Positions 47,743 to 57,279 of a stretch of DNA of 64,000 nt are shown here, piece after piece. Position numbers and translations under genes: made by a program. The notes beneath the pieces were generated by a model. The model saw only the letters and a program-made list of their open reading frames with translations, did not search any database and was not told where the DNA came from. Position 1 is the stretch's first letter, and every line of letters starts with the position of its first letter. The stretch covers positions 3,224,001 to 3,288,000 of the forward strand of contig NZ_CP150235.1 of assembly GCF_037974355.1 (NCBI RefSeq), read 5' to 3'. The stretch comes from Paenibacillus sp. FSL R5-0517 (GTDB lineage Bacteria; Bacillota; Bacilli; Paenibacillales; Paenibacillaceae).

Positions 47743-49437
47743 ATGAGAGCCGTTTCAAAAATGCTAGGAGCATGTCTCGTAACGAGTGTCGTGCTGGTTT
47801 CCGCAGGTTGCGGAAACGCTGCAGAGAATTCCGAATCGAATACCAGTGACCCCAACAGTCCGATTACGTTTACCTTCTTTGGCGCAGATGCAAGTCCTAA
47901 CTGGAACAATATGCAGGATGCTGTAGGGAAGAAAATTACGGAAGAAACGGGTGTAACCCTTAATGCAGAATTCGATATCTCAAGCGGAGGAGGAAACGAC
48001 CGGATATCCCTTATGGCCGCCAGCGGTGATTACCCGGATTTAATATTCCCTAAAGGTAACCTGAGTAGACTCGTTGATGCTGGTGCAATGATTGATCTGA
48101 CGGATCTGATTGAAGAGCATGCACCCAATTTGAAAAAAATCTATGGTGAGCAGTTTAATCGCTTGAAATATAGCAATGAAGACCCATCCATATATTGGAT
48201 TCCTACGAATGGTGCAATTGATCAAGAAAGCTTCGATGCCACGAATGGTGCTGCTATTCAGCACCGAGTAGTCAAAGAGCTTGGATACCCCGAGATCAAA
48301 ACCTTGGAGGATTATGAAAATGTCCTGCGTGAGTATTATAAAAATAATCCAACTACCGATGATGGCCAACCGACAATCCCGCTGACACTCAGTGCAGATG
48401 GATGGCGGCGAATGATCACCGTTACCGATCCGGCTGTGATGGCAACTGGAGGACCTGGGGATGGTGAATATTTCATTAACCCAGACACATATGAAGCTGT
48501 TCTTCATTATAAGCGTCCTGAGGAGAAGGAATATTTCCGTTGGTTGAACAAAATGTATAATGAAGGTCTAGTGGATAAAGACAGTTTTGTACAAAAGGAT
48601 GATCAGTATAAGTCCAAAATCGCCAGTGGACGTGTTCTATCGGTGCTTGATCCGCTTTGGGGATTCAGCGATGCGGAAAATGCCCTTAAAAGTGCTGGCA
48701 AGGACGACATGACTTACGGATTCTATCCGGTAACGCTGAATGACAGCTTTCAACGCAAAGATTTTCAGAATATGGGCTTTGATGGATATGGTATCGGCAT
48801 AACCGTTAATGCTGAAGACCCTGTCCGGGCCATCAAATTCCTGGATTGGCTTTCTTCTGAGGAAGGTCAAGTGTTGAGGAACTGGGGGATTGAAGGTGAA
48901 CATTACGTTGTGGAAGACGGAGTTCGCAAAATACCGGCAGATATTCAGGAGCGTAAAAACAAGGACAATAGCACATTCAGCAAAGAAACCGGTATAAACT
49001 TATACACTATTTTTGGTGCTCATTATGGAGACGGTGTCAAAGATTCAACGGACAACTATTATACAACCAACTATCCTGAGCAGATCCAGGAAGGTTACTC
49101 TGATATTGAAAAAGAAACGCTGAAAGGTTACGGCATTACAACTTGGAAGGAGCTCTTTCCTAACGGAGATGAGTTCCCGGTGAGAGAATGGGGCGCTGCT
49201 TATAATATGCCGATTCCTACGGATAGCGGAGATTATAACGTGGTGTATCAGAAGACACAAGATATTATCCAGAAACGGATTGCGGAAGCAATTACATCCT
49301 CTCCGAGTGCCTTTGAAGGCATATATGACAATATGATTTCAGAACTTGATAAAGCAGGTGCAGTTGGGATGGAACAGCAGTACTCAGAGTGGATTAAAGA
49401 TCGTGTTAGATTGTGGACGGGAAAAGAGGTCAATTAA
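47743..49437 (+). CDS. Extracellular carbohydrate-binding lipoprotein (LipO/YtcQ-like)
   Basis: 564 residues. Signal peptide ends VSAGC with lipid Cys23, then an Asn/Ser-rich linker. The mature protein matches the large family 1 binding proteins common in Paenibacillus (ITFTFFGADASPNWNNMQDAV; GDYPDLIFPKGNLSRLVDAGAMIDLTDLIEEHAPNLKKI). AGGGGG precedes the ATG. No permease or ATPase is encoded here, so it must dock with components elsewhere. The neighbouring GH43 genes suggest a xylan or arabinoxylan oligosaccharide, by inference. Confidence 0.92.
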   Translation: MRAVSKMLGACLVTSVVLVSAGCGNAAENSESNTSDPNSPITFTFFGADASPNWNNMQDAVGKKITEETGVTLNAEFDISSGGGNDRISLMAASGDYPDLIFPKGNLSRLVDAGAMIDLTDLIEEHAPNLKKIYGEQFNRLKYSNEDPSIYWIPTNGAIDQESFDATNGAAIQHRVVKELGYPEIKTLEDYENVLREYYKNNPTTDDGQPTIPLTLSADGWRRMITVTDPAVMATGGPGDGEYFINPDTYEAVLHYKRPEEKEYFRWLNKMYNEGLVDKDSFVQKDDQYKSKIASGRVLSVLDPLWGFSDAENALKSAGKDDMTYGFYPVTLNDSFQRKDFQNMGFDGYGIGITVNAEDPVRAIKFLDWLSSEEGQVLRNWGIEGEHYVVEDGVRKIPADIQERKNKDNSTFSKETGINLYTIFGAHYGDGVKDSTDNYYTTNYPEQIQEGYSDIEKETLKGYGITTWKELFPNGDEFPVREWGAAYNMPIPTDSGDYNVVYQKTQDIIQKRIAEAITSSPSAFEGIYDNMISELDKAGAVGMEQQYSEWIKDRVRLWTGKEVN

Positions 49438-49500
49438 CTATCGGATATGATCACAATAATGGTTGGTTTACAGATCCGAAGATAAATACGTCAAGAACTA

Positions 49501-49537
49501 GAAAACATCGAGCCGTTCTGCATGGCTCGATGTTTTC
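49501..49537. terminator. Bidirectional terminator
   Basis: Perfect 14-bp stem GAAAACATCGAGCC / GGCTCGATGTTTTC between convergent genes. Confidence 0.92.
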
Positions 49538-49561
49538 AGTTTACATTGAATGAACTTGTCA

Positions 49562-50431
49562 TTATTTTAGTAAGACTTCCGTTGCTTCACGTCTTTGTTT
49601 GATATATTTACCGGGGGAGATGCCGACCATTTTGGAAAAACTGCGAATGAAATTGGCATAGTCACTAAAGCCTGATTGAAAGCATGCATCCGTAATACTC
49701 ATTCCATCAGATAGATGAAATTTGGCCCGTTCTATACGACGACCCAAAATATAGGAGCGGATTGTTAGTCCGGTATGCTTTTTGAATTGTCTGCTGATGT
49801 ATGTGCTGTTCATATAGAATGCATCGGCAAGTTTGCGAAGTGTAATATCTTGATTTAGATGAATTTCAATGTAATCCATCGTTTCACGAATCAGCTCGGG
49901 CATGATGTCATTGGGAACAAATGAGTTGTTGTGAAACCAGACGTTAACCAAAACCAACAATTGGGCTACCGCTGCATTAATCTTGATGTCCGTGCCATAA
50001 GCATCCGAAGCAAGCAGTTCCTCCAGTTCGTTTGTCCATTGCATCATCATTTTCAAGCTTTGATCGTCCAAATGTACGATATTGCCCTTTCCTTTGGGGC
50101 GATGATCAAAACATGACAACAGATTAGTTGATGGTGTAGACAGCTGATAAAGGTATGTTTTTTTGAGATTGATTGTAATGCGCTCATACTCGGATTCATC
50201 TAGAATAAAGGCTCGGTGCATCTCCTCGGGTGACATCACAAGCAAATCCCCCGGTTGCACATGATAGCATCGATTTTCTACATAAAAGTGGACATTGCCA
50301 CGTAGGAACAGGTAAATCTCATATGCATTATGGCGATGATAGATCGTTTCCAGCTTATACGTTGTTACGCGGTGCAGATATAAGAGTTCAGGCTGGATGG
50401 GATCGTAAAAACACTCAGAGGATCCACTCAT
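49562..50431 (-). CDS. AraC family regulator, probably of the GH43 operon
   Basis: 289 residues. N-terminal cupin sensor (YHRHNAYEIYLFLRGNVHFYVENRCYHVQPGDLLVMSPEEMHRA), C-terminal double helix-turn-helix (LRKLADAFYMNSTYISRQFKKHTGLTIRSYILG and ITDACFQSGFSDYANFIRSFSKMVGISPGKY). GGGAGG precedes the ATG. It is divergent from the two GH43 genes and probably activates them in response to a pentose oligosaccharide. Confidence 0.93.
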   Translation of the reverse strand: MSGSSECFYDPIQPELLYLHRVTTYKLETIYHRHNAYEIYLFLRGNVHFYVENRCYHVQPGDLLVMSPEEMHRAFILDESEYERITINLKKTYLYQLSTPSTNLLSCFDHRPKGKGNIVHLDDQSLKMMMQWTNELEELLASDAYGTDIKINAAVAQLLVLVNVWFHNNSFVPNDIMPELIRETMDYIEIHLNQDITLRKLADAFYMNSTYISRQFKKHTGLTIRSYILGRRIERAKFHLSDGMSITDACFQSGFSDYANFIRSFSKMVGISPGKYIKQRREATEVLLK

Positions 50432-50535
50432 GAAGTACCTCCCGTCATTTCACGCAATAAATAGAGCGGTTAACGCAATGAAATTGTACTCAGCTTACCT
50501 TAAAATGTAATCATCCTATCATGATACCTTTTGTA

Positions 50536-50550
50536 TTGCAAACGCTTTCT
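50536..50550 (+). promoter_or_regulatory. cre site before the GH43 operon
   Basis: TTGCAAACGCTTTCT fits WTGNAANCGNWNNCW at every position. It lies 45 bases before the start codon, so CcpA would block transcription in the presence of preferred sugars. Confidence 0.65.
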
Positions 50551-50594
50551 TATAAAAGACGTAACGAATAACGATTATTAGGGGGATTATTTCG

Positions 50595-52100
50595 ATGAAT
50601 CAACATACTACACCACATTCAGGTGAGCAAAAGCAAGACCAGGCAGCCAATCTAGGGGAGATTGGAAAGCTTCGTCCAAACGGGAACCCTTTGGTGGCCC
50701 ACAAATTCGGAGCCGATCCCTATGCTCTGGTATTTAACAATAGAGTCTACTTATATATGACAAGTGATAAGCTTGAATATGATAAGGATGGTCTTCCTCA
50801 GAAAAACAGCTATAGTTCAATCAACCGGATTACGGTCATTTCCTCAGATGACTTAATCAACTGGACTGATCATGGGGAGATCAGAGTTGCCGGACCTCAA
50901 GGTGCAGCAACATGGGCTTCGCAATCATGGGCCCCGGCAGCTGCTCATCAAATCTTGGATGGCGAGGATTGCTTCTTTCTATATTTCGCTAACAACGCCA
51001 GTGGAATCGGGGTATTGTCTGCACCAACACCTGTAGGTCCATGGGTAGACCCCATCGGAAAAGCACTTGTTACAAGAGAGACTCCGGGAGTGGAAGACGT
51101 AACTTGGCTGTTCGATCCAGCTGTAATTGTAGATGATGATCATCAGGCTTACCTTTACTTTGGTGGTGGTATTCCGGAAGGGAAAGCAGGAAGACCTGAT
51201 ACGGCAAGAGTTATGCGGTTGGGAGACGATATGATCAGTGTCGTTGGTACAGCTAAGGTTATTCAGGCGCCTTATATGTTTGAAAGCTCAGGGATACATA
51301 AATATAATAATAATTACTACTATACGTATTGTTCCAATTTTGACAAGGAAGATCGGCCAGAGGGCAGCCCGCCACCTGGTGAGATTGCATATATGACCAG
51401 CGTTCAACCAATGGGTCCATGGACATATCAGGGCACGCTGCTTCAGAATCCCGGACACTTCTTTGATATTGGCGGCAACAACCACCAGGCTATATTTCAA
51501 CTGGCAGATCAGTGGTACATTGCCTATCATGCCCAGACATTATGCCAAGCCATGAATATCCCCGAAGGTTACCGTTCAACACATCTGAATCGAGTCGAGC
51601 ATGATGCGGCTACGGGGAAGATTAAGAAAGTACATGCAGATTATCAGGGCGTGGATCAAATCAAGTACTTCAATCCCTATGCGCGGGTAACGGGTTCCAC
51701 GATTGGATGGAGCAGCAGAGTATCCACTGAGCAATATCCGGACTCGGGTGAGATGTCTCTGTCAGATTCGAATATCATTGCCGCCAAGCTGCAAAATGAA
51801 AGCTGGATAGCTATATCCAAGGCTGATTTTGAAAGTGGAGGACCTTCTACCTTCTCAGCCATGATTTCGAATCAAGGAACCGAAGGTATGTTGGAGCTCC
51901 GTATGGATCGCACGGACGGACCTTTAATTGGAGAACTGATTGTTCAGCCCGCCACCGAATCGCTTCAATGGATGGAAGTAACAACCAAAGTTACGGGTGC
52001 GCAAGGTGTGCAAGACTTGTACATTATCTTTAGAAGTACAACAGACAGCTCAACTATCCTTTTGAGAGAATGGCAGTTTAATAGAAAAAATGAGGTGTAA
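50595..52100 (+). CDS. Glycoside hydrolase family 43 enzyme (arabinoxylan-type), with C-terminal beta-sandwich module
   Basis: 501 residues, no signal peptide. GH43 propeller with catalytic base Asp in HKFGADPYALV, pKa modulator Asp in WLFDPAVI and general acid Glu in MFESSGIHK. The last 130 residues (after about residue 370) look like a carbohydrate-binding beta-sandwich module (TFSAMISNQGTEGMLELRMD ... QGVQDLYIIFR), as in CBM6/CBM36-bearing arabinofuranosidases. GGGGG precedes the ATG. First gene of a two-gene operon; likely releases arabinose or xylose from imported oligosaccharides. Confidence 0.92.
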   Translation: MNQHTTPHSGEQKQDQAANLGEIGKLRPNGNPLVAHKFGADPYALVFNNRVYLYMTSDKLEYDKDGLPQKNSYSSINRITVISSDDLINWTDHGEIRVAGPQGAATWASQSWAPAAAHQILDGEDCFFLYFANNASGIGVLSAPTPVGPWVDPIGKALVTRETPGVEDVTWLFDPAVIVDDDHQAYLYFGGGIPEGKAGRPDTARVMRLGDDMISVVGTAKVIQAPYMFESSGIHKYNNNYYYTYCSNFDKEDRPEGSPPPGEIAYMTSVQPMGPWTYQGTLLQNPGHFFDIGGNNHQAIFQLADQWYIAYHAQTLCQAMNIPEGYRSTHLNRVEHDAATGKIKKVHADYQGVDQIKYFNPYARVTGSTIGWSSRVSTEQYPDSGEMSLSDSNIIAAKLQNESWIAISKADFESGGPSTFSAMISNQGTEGMLELRMDRTDGPLIGELIVQPATESLQWMEVTTKVTGAQGVQDLYIIFRSTTDSSTILLREWQFNRKNEV

Positions 52101-52107
52101 TTAAAGC

Positions 52108-53658
52108 ATGTATCCAAATCCGATTATTTGGGCCGATTACCCAGATCCTGACGTGATTCGTGTAGAGGACACATATTACATGGTTAGTACAACCATGCAT
52201 ATGATGCCGGGATGTGTCATTCTGCGTTCATATGATCTGATCCATTGGGAAGTAGCTACCTATGTGTACGACACACTGGACGATACACCCGCGCAACGGC
52301 TGGAAAATGGTCAGCAAATATATAGTAAAGGCATGTGGGCCGCATCCCTTCGTTATCATAAAGGCATGTTCTATGTCATTTTTGTCGCAAATGATACCCG
52401 TAAAACGTACTTGTACACGTCGACCTCCATCGCAGGTGAGTGGAAGAAGCAAGTAGTGGAGGGATTTTACCATGATTGCTCTTTATTTTTCGATGATGAT
52501 GAACGAGTGTATCTTGTGTACGGGAATACCGAGATCTATCTGACTGAATTAAGCTCTGATCTGACCGGTCCCAAACCGGGTGGAGTGCATCGCTTGATTG
52601 TAAAAGAAGAGCAGCCTTATCACCTTGGTTATGAAGGAGCACATTTCTACAAGATCAATGGCAAATATATTGTGTTCCTAATTCATATTACGAAAGCTTC
52701 CGGCCGGAGAACACAGGCTTGTTACGTGGCTGAATCTCTGGAAGATGTCTTCACTGGTGGAGAAGTATTTAATGACGATATGGATTATTTTAATTCTGGT
52801 GTTGCTCAGGGTGGCATCGTGGATACGCCGAATGGGGACTGGTACGCAATGCTGTTTCAGGATCATGGGGCTGTAGGGCGAATTCCTGTTTTGGTTCCAC
52901 TCCATTTCGATCAAGGTATTCCGATATTTGCGAGCAAAGCTCCAAAGCAGATTGATATTCCGAGCACCAGACCAAAGTACCGTTATAATCCGTTAATAGG
53001 TAGCGACAATTTCAATTATGAAGCCGAAGAAGATGGAAGAATACGCCTCCATGACTTTTGGCAATGGAATCATACCCCTAATCAAGAATTCTGGTCTGTC
53101 ACAGAGAAACCCGGGGTTTATCGTGTTCGGACGGGACAGATCAGCCCGAATCTGACATTCGCCGTCAACACACTAACCCAGCGTTCAATGGGGCCCGCTT
53201 GCGAAGCAATCGTTACGCTTGATGGCAGCCGTCTGAATAATGGCGACTATGCCGGGCTGTGCTTTCTGATTGGTTCATACGGAATGATCGCTCTTACGAA
53301 GCAGGATAACCAGTTTTACTTGGTCATGCATGCTAGAGATGGTGAGGACTCGACCATATTTGGTAATCTGATTGACCAGGAGCCAGCTACGGAGCATGAA
53401 CGTATCCCTGTGTCAGGTCCAGTAGTTAAACTAAAAGCATTCGGAAATTTTGAGAACAATCTGGATGAGTGCTCTTTTGCCTACTTCGATGGGATGGAAT
53501 GGAGAGATATCGGGATTGTCCATAAGATGATATATAAACTGGATCATTTTATGGGTTGCCGAACGGGGTTGTTTGTATATTCAACCCAAATGGTTGGAGG
53601 AACAGCTGACTTTTCGAATTTCGAATATTGTGTGATTAATCCGGAAGAGAAACAATGA
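52108..53658 (+). CDS. Glycoside hydrolase family 43 beta-xylosidase / alpha-L-arabinofuranosidase
   Basis: 516 residues, cytoplasmic. N-terminus NPIIWADYPDPDVIRVEDTYYMVSTTMHMMPGCVILRS carries the catalytic Asp and is characteristic of the XynB-type GH43. Catalytic Glu is in GYEGAHFYKING, and pKa Asp in YHDCSLFFDDD. A C-terminal beta-sandwich domain of about 200 residues (GSDNFNYEAEEDGRIRLHDFWQWNHTP onward) contributes to the active site in relatives. It follows the first GH43 gene by 7 bases and should cut xylo-oligosaccharides to xylose. Confidence 0.94.
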   Translation: MYPNPIIWADYPDPDVIRVEDTYYMVSTTMHMMPGCVILRSYDLIHWEVATYVYDTLDDTPAQRLENGQQIYSKGMWAASLRYHKGMFYVIFVANDTRKTYLYTSTSIAGEWKKQVVEGFYHDCSLFFDDDERVYLVYGNTEIYLTELSSDLTGPKPGGVHRLIVKEEQPYHLGYEGAHFYKINGKYIVFLIHITKASGRRTQACYVAESLEDVFTGGEVFNDDMDYFNSGVAQGGIVDTPNGDWYAMLFQDHGAVGRIPVLVPLHFDQGIPIFASKAPKQIDIPSTRPKYRYNPLIGSDNFNYEAEEDGRIRLHDFWQWNHTPNQEFWSVTEKPGVYRVRTGQISPNLTFAVNTLTQRSMGPACEAIVTLDGSRLNNGDYAGLCFLIGSYGMIALTKQDNQFYLVMHARDGEDSTIFGNLIDQEPATEHERIPVSGPVVKLKAFGNFENNLDECSFAYFDGMEWRDIGIVHKMIYKLDHFMGCRTGLFVYSTQMVGGTADFSNFEYCVINPEEKQ

Positions 53659-53666
53659 ACATATGT

Positions 53667-53690
53667 AAAAGCCGCCCAACGGCGGCTTTT
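53667..53690 (+). terminator. Terminator after GH43 operon
   Basis: AAAAGCCGCC-CAAC-GGCGGCTTTT, a perfect 10-bp stem. Confidence 0.9.
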
Positions 53691-53784
53691 CGTATTCAAT
53701 AATTACAAGTTGTTGTACAATGATATGGATTCAAAGTTGACAGAGAGAAAAGAGTTGTTCAAACCGAACTGGGGGCATGTCGTC

Positions 53785-55464
53785 ATGTATAAGAGATGTC
53801 TGGACATAACAAAATGGACCTTTATTCTGTTCCTTGCTGTGTCGATACCAGCAGGTCATACCGATGGAAATTCCAAACAACATCATTCGCAGCCAGATGG
53901 GCAGCAGATCCAACTTCCCGCGTTGTATGAGAAATATTCTCCTCCCATAGTAGTCTCTTTTGTCAGGGAAACCGGAGATGACCTTGAGCGTATGATTAGC
54001 CAGTTGCCTGGGGAGACGATGCTGGATAATCGCTGGACTCGTTTGTATGAGAAGGAGCTAGGAATTCAGATTCACTACGACTGGATTGCTAATGGAGATG
54101 TGTACAATCAGAAACTGGGTGTATCCCTTGCTGCAGGGCGTTTCCCTGATGTGGTCAAAGTAAATCCATATCAACTTAGACAACTGAGCAACGCTGGATT
54201 GATTGAAGATCTAACCCGTGTGTACCAAGAGCATGCTTCACCACTTACGAAGAGTATATTAGAGGCAGAGGGAACAGGAGCATTTGATGCGGCAACCATT
54301 GACGGCAAATTGATGGCTATTCCCGAATCTTCTTCCTCCATTGAGACTGCACAATATCTGTGGATTAGAACCGATTGGTTGGAGAATCTGGGGCTGCGGC
54401 CACCTGAAACGATGGAAGACCTTCTTCAGATTTCGAAAGCGTTTACAGAAGGAGATCCAGACGGAAACGGAGAGCAGGATACGTACGGACTTGCGCTAAC
54501 GAACCATCTATGGGATCCAGTTATGGGAGCTGCAGGACTGATGTCAGGCTACGGTGCCTATCCTACGATATGGGTTAAAGATGCGGAAGGAAAACTCACT
54601 TATGGAGGTATCCAGCCTGAAGTCCGAGAGGCTCTGAAAGCATTGCAAACGATGTATCGTGAAGGCCAGCTTGATCCGGATTTTGGCTATAAGAGTGGAA
54701 GCAAGGCGTCTAGAATGGTTCAGGATGGAAAGATAGGGATGCTCTACGGGGAACAGTGGACATCCTTTATGCTTCAGACCACCCGTGATACGGATAACGA
54801 TGTAGAATGGCAGGCATATCCCATTGTTGCAAAGTCTGACCAGAGTCTGTTTGTTCCGCTACGTTCCAACACTGGTCAATACTTTGCTGTAAAAAAAGGC
54901 TTCTCTAATCCAGAGGTCGTGGTTAAGCTCATGAATCTGCATCTGGACATCAACTGGGGGGATCAGGCACAGTATGAAACATACTACAATGATGACTCCA
55001 AAGCTGTGTGGATGCTTTCACCGGTGACTCCTTTTCCCGGTAATAAAAATATAGATGCTTACAAACAAATTCGGGATGCCAGAATTACAGGGGACTACTC
55101 TGCTCTGCAGAATGAAGCTCTCGCCATTCACAAACGAATTGTAGCCTATGATGTGAACCATGTAGAGAGCGGCTGGGGCTGGAAACAAACCTATGGGCCT
55201 TCGGGTGCTTTTAGCATTGCAGATTCTTATGAACAAAACGGTCAACTTCTCTATGACCAGTTCACTGGCGGCATTACGGATACCATGGTTGATCGACAAA
55301 TCATTCTTCGAGATCTTCAGCTTGAAGCCTATATGAACATTATTCTAGGCAGGTCGATCGATGAGTTTGATCAATTCGTAGAGAACTGGCGCAAGCTGGG
55401 GGGAGATCAGATCACATCGGAAGTTAACGCGTGGTTTCGCACCAGCAAGCCAAAGGAATACTAA
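53785..55464 (+). CDS. Extracellular solute-binding protein, non-lipoprotein form
   Basis: 559 residues from ATG 53785, preceded by GGGGGG 9 bases upstream; the frame is open to TTG 53710. N-terminal hydrophobic stretch KWTFILFLAVSIPAGHTDG acts as signal peptide or anchor but has no Cys, so unlike its neighbours it is not a lipoprotein. The mature part is a family 1 sugar-binding protein (GIQIHYDWIANGDVYNQKLGVSLAAGRFPDVVKVNPYQLRQLSNAG; DPDGNGEQDTYGLALTNH). It precedes a YesM/YesN pair by 57 bases, so it may present sugar to the kinase rather than, or besides, a transporter. Confidence 0.88.
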   Translation: MYKRCLDITKWTFILFLAVSIPAGHTDGNSKQHHSQPDGQQIQLPALYEKYSPPIVVSFVRETGDDLERMISQLPGETMLDNRWTRLYEKELGIQIHYDWIANGDVYNQKLGVSLAAGRFPDVVKVNPYQLRQLSNAGLIEDLTRVYQEHASPLTKSILEAEGTGAFDAATIDGKLMAIPESSSSIETAQYLWIRTDWLENLGLRPPETMEDLLQISKAFTEGDPDGNGEQDTYGLALTNHLWDPVMGAAGLMSGYGAYPTIWVKDAEGKLTYGGIQPEVREALKALQTMYREGQLDPDFGYKSGSKASRMVQDGKIGMLYGEQWTSFMLQTTRDTDNDVEWQAYPIVAKSDQSLFVPLRSNTGQYFAVKKGFSNPEVVVKLMNLHLDINWGDQAQYETYYNDDSKAVWMLSPVTPFPGNKNIDAYKQIRDARITGDYSALQNEALAIHKRIVAYDVNHVESGWGWKQTYGPSGAFSIADSYEQNGQLLYDQFTGGITDTMVDRQIILRDLQLEAYMNIILGRSIDEFDQFVENWRKLGGDQITSEVNAWFRTSKPKEY

Positions 55465-55521
55465 TGTTCACTTTATTCATACAAGGAACCAACTCAGCCT
55501 TTGGCATTGGAGGTGAACGTA

Positions 55522-57279
55522 TTGATCAAGATCCCTGCTAGATCATGGCTTAATAGTATATTTGCGCGATTAATAATTACCTATCTGGTATTCGTGCTTC
55601 CACTTATTCTTCTTGGAGTGTATCTGTATCATTGGAGTTATGACAATGCAAGCCAGGAAATATCGTTGTCAACGGAGAGACGGTTGAACCAATATGTCGT
55701 GGAATTGAACAGAGAGATGGAATGGATGGAATTACAGCAGTTTGATATCGTTGAGGATCGAAAATTGAATCGTCTGGCGATTCTCTGGGATATGATGGAT
55801 CAGGTTGAGCGGCGTGATACATTAAATTACCTGACCGAACGACTCGCTTCATTTAAGAACAGCACTGCTTATATCAAAAACGTTCATGTACATATCCCTT
55901 CTGTCGGCAAAAGTATATCCGCGATCCAAGGCATCGACGATTTCAATAAAAGTTCTTACCTATACTTCGGTTCAAGCATGCAAGGAAAAGGTACACGTTT
56001 CACGGTGAAGGAGGACACCCTGAACCTCAGTGCCGTCAGGCTGACCGGCACGAGGGGAGAGCCTCCGCTTTTTGTCATTCAAGTGGAGCTGGACACAAAT
56101 CATTTTCAAAATGAACTCACACGACTTAATCTGTACCCGGAGAGTTCGACTTTCCTGATTGAGGACAAAACGGGGCATGCCATCACAGATAACCATCAAG
56201 CTAGTGTTATTCTCGCGAATTACCGTGAGCACAGTATAAAAGGTACACTGGATGGCTTTCGGATGAAGGTGGGGGACACCATGTATCACGTTAGTCAGTT
56301 GCATATGGACTCCCTTGGCTTATCCGTAGCTACATATCTACCCGAGGCCATTGTCACCAAACCGCTTAGCAAGTTCTATCATTGGGCTTGGCTGTTTGCA
56401 ATTACATCATTTGTTGCCATCACGGCGTATCTGTATTCTAGCTACAAGTTGATTCATATTCCGTTACTGTTGTTGGTGAAAAGATTCAAAAAAATGGAGG
56501 GAGGCATGCTTGATGTTCCCATCGCGCATAATCGAAAGGACGAATTCGGCTTCCTCTACACCCGTTTCAACCTCATGATTGAAAATCTTCAATCCCTGAT
56601 CGACCGGGATTTCAAGAAAACACTGATGATGCAGCGGGCCGAGTTGAAACAGCTCCAATCCCAGATTAATCCTCATTTTCTGTACAATAGCTTCTTTATT
56701 CTGAATTCACTGGCAAGAACAGGGGAAACAGAGCGTATTGAGCAGTTTACTAATATGCTTGGCGAATATTTCAGGTTCATCACCCGGAATGAAACCGATC
56801 ATGTGAAGTTGAAAGTGGAAGTGGAGCATTCACGAATCTATACAGAGATTCAACAATTACGGTTCTCCAGACGAATCAAAGTTGATTTTGGGTCACTCCC
56901 TGCTGAGATGGAACATATTCACGTTCCCAGACTCATTATTCAACCGATTATTGAGAATGCATATGAACACAGCCTTGAAAAGAATACGGCCTCCGGTCTT
57001 CTAATTATCGGGTTTACTATGGAAGGTTCATATGCCGAGATTACCGTAGAAGATAATGGAAGCGAGTTGGATGAGCAACATATTGAAGCTCTTCAGCAAC
57101 GCTTGCATAAGGACGGAGGTACGGATGAAATGACCGCGTTAATAAATATCCATCGACGTCTGGTCCTGACGTATGGAGAAGGAAGTGGCCTTTTCCTATC
57201 CAGAAGTAAATTGCAAGGATTAAAAGTCACAATTCGAATCCAGTGGAAAGAAGGAGAGAACGAATGTATCGACTTTTGA
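55522..57279 (+). CDS. YesM-type sensor histidine kinase
   Basis: 585 residues. TTG 55522 is chosen for GGAGG 8 bases upstream. Helix 1 about residues 17-37, extracytoplasmic region to about 285, helix 2 about 288-310, HAMP, then phospho-acceptor His385 in SQINPHFLYNSFF, and an ATPase domain with QPIIENAYEHSLE and VEDNGSELDEQ (G1 box slightly altered, DNGSE rather than DNGxG). Its stop overlaps the response-regulator start by 16 bases. It likely senses the sugar bound by the protein encoded just upstream. Confidence 0.93.
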   Translation: MIKIPARSWLNSIFARLIITYLVFVLPLILLGVYLYHWSYDNASQEISLSTERRLNQYVVELNREMEWMELQQFDIVEDRKLNRLAILWDMMDQVERRDTLNYLTERLASFKNSTAYIKNVHVHIPSVGKSISAIQGIDDFNKSSYLYFGSSMQGKGTRFTVKEDTLNLSAVRLTGTRGEPPLFVIQVELDTNHFQNELTRLNLYPESSTFLIEDKTGHAITDNHQASVILANYREHSIKGTLDGFRMKVGDTMYHVSQLHMDSLGLSVATYLPEAIVTKPLSKFYHWAWLFAITSFVAITAYLYSSYKLIHIPLLLLVKRFKKMEGGMLDVPIAHNRKDEFGFLYTRFNLMIENLQSLIDRDFKKTLMMQRAELKQLQSQINPHFLYNSFFILNSLARTGETERIEQFTNMLGEYFRFITRNETDHVKLKVEVEHSRIYTEIQQLRFSRRIKVDFGSLPAEMEHIHVPRLIIQPIIENAYEHSLEKNTASGLLIIGFTMEGSYAEITVEDNGSELDEQHIEALQQRLHKDGGTDEMTALINIHRRLVLTYGEGSGLFLSRSKLQGLKVTIRIQWKEGENECIDF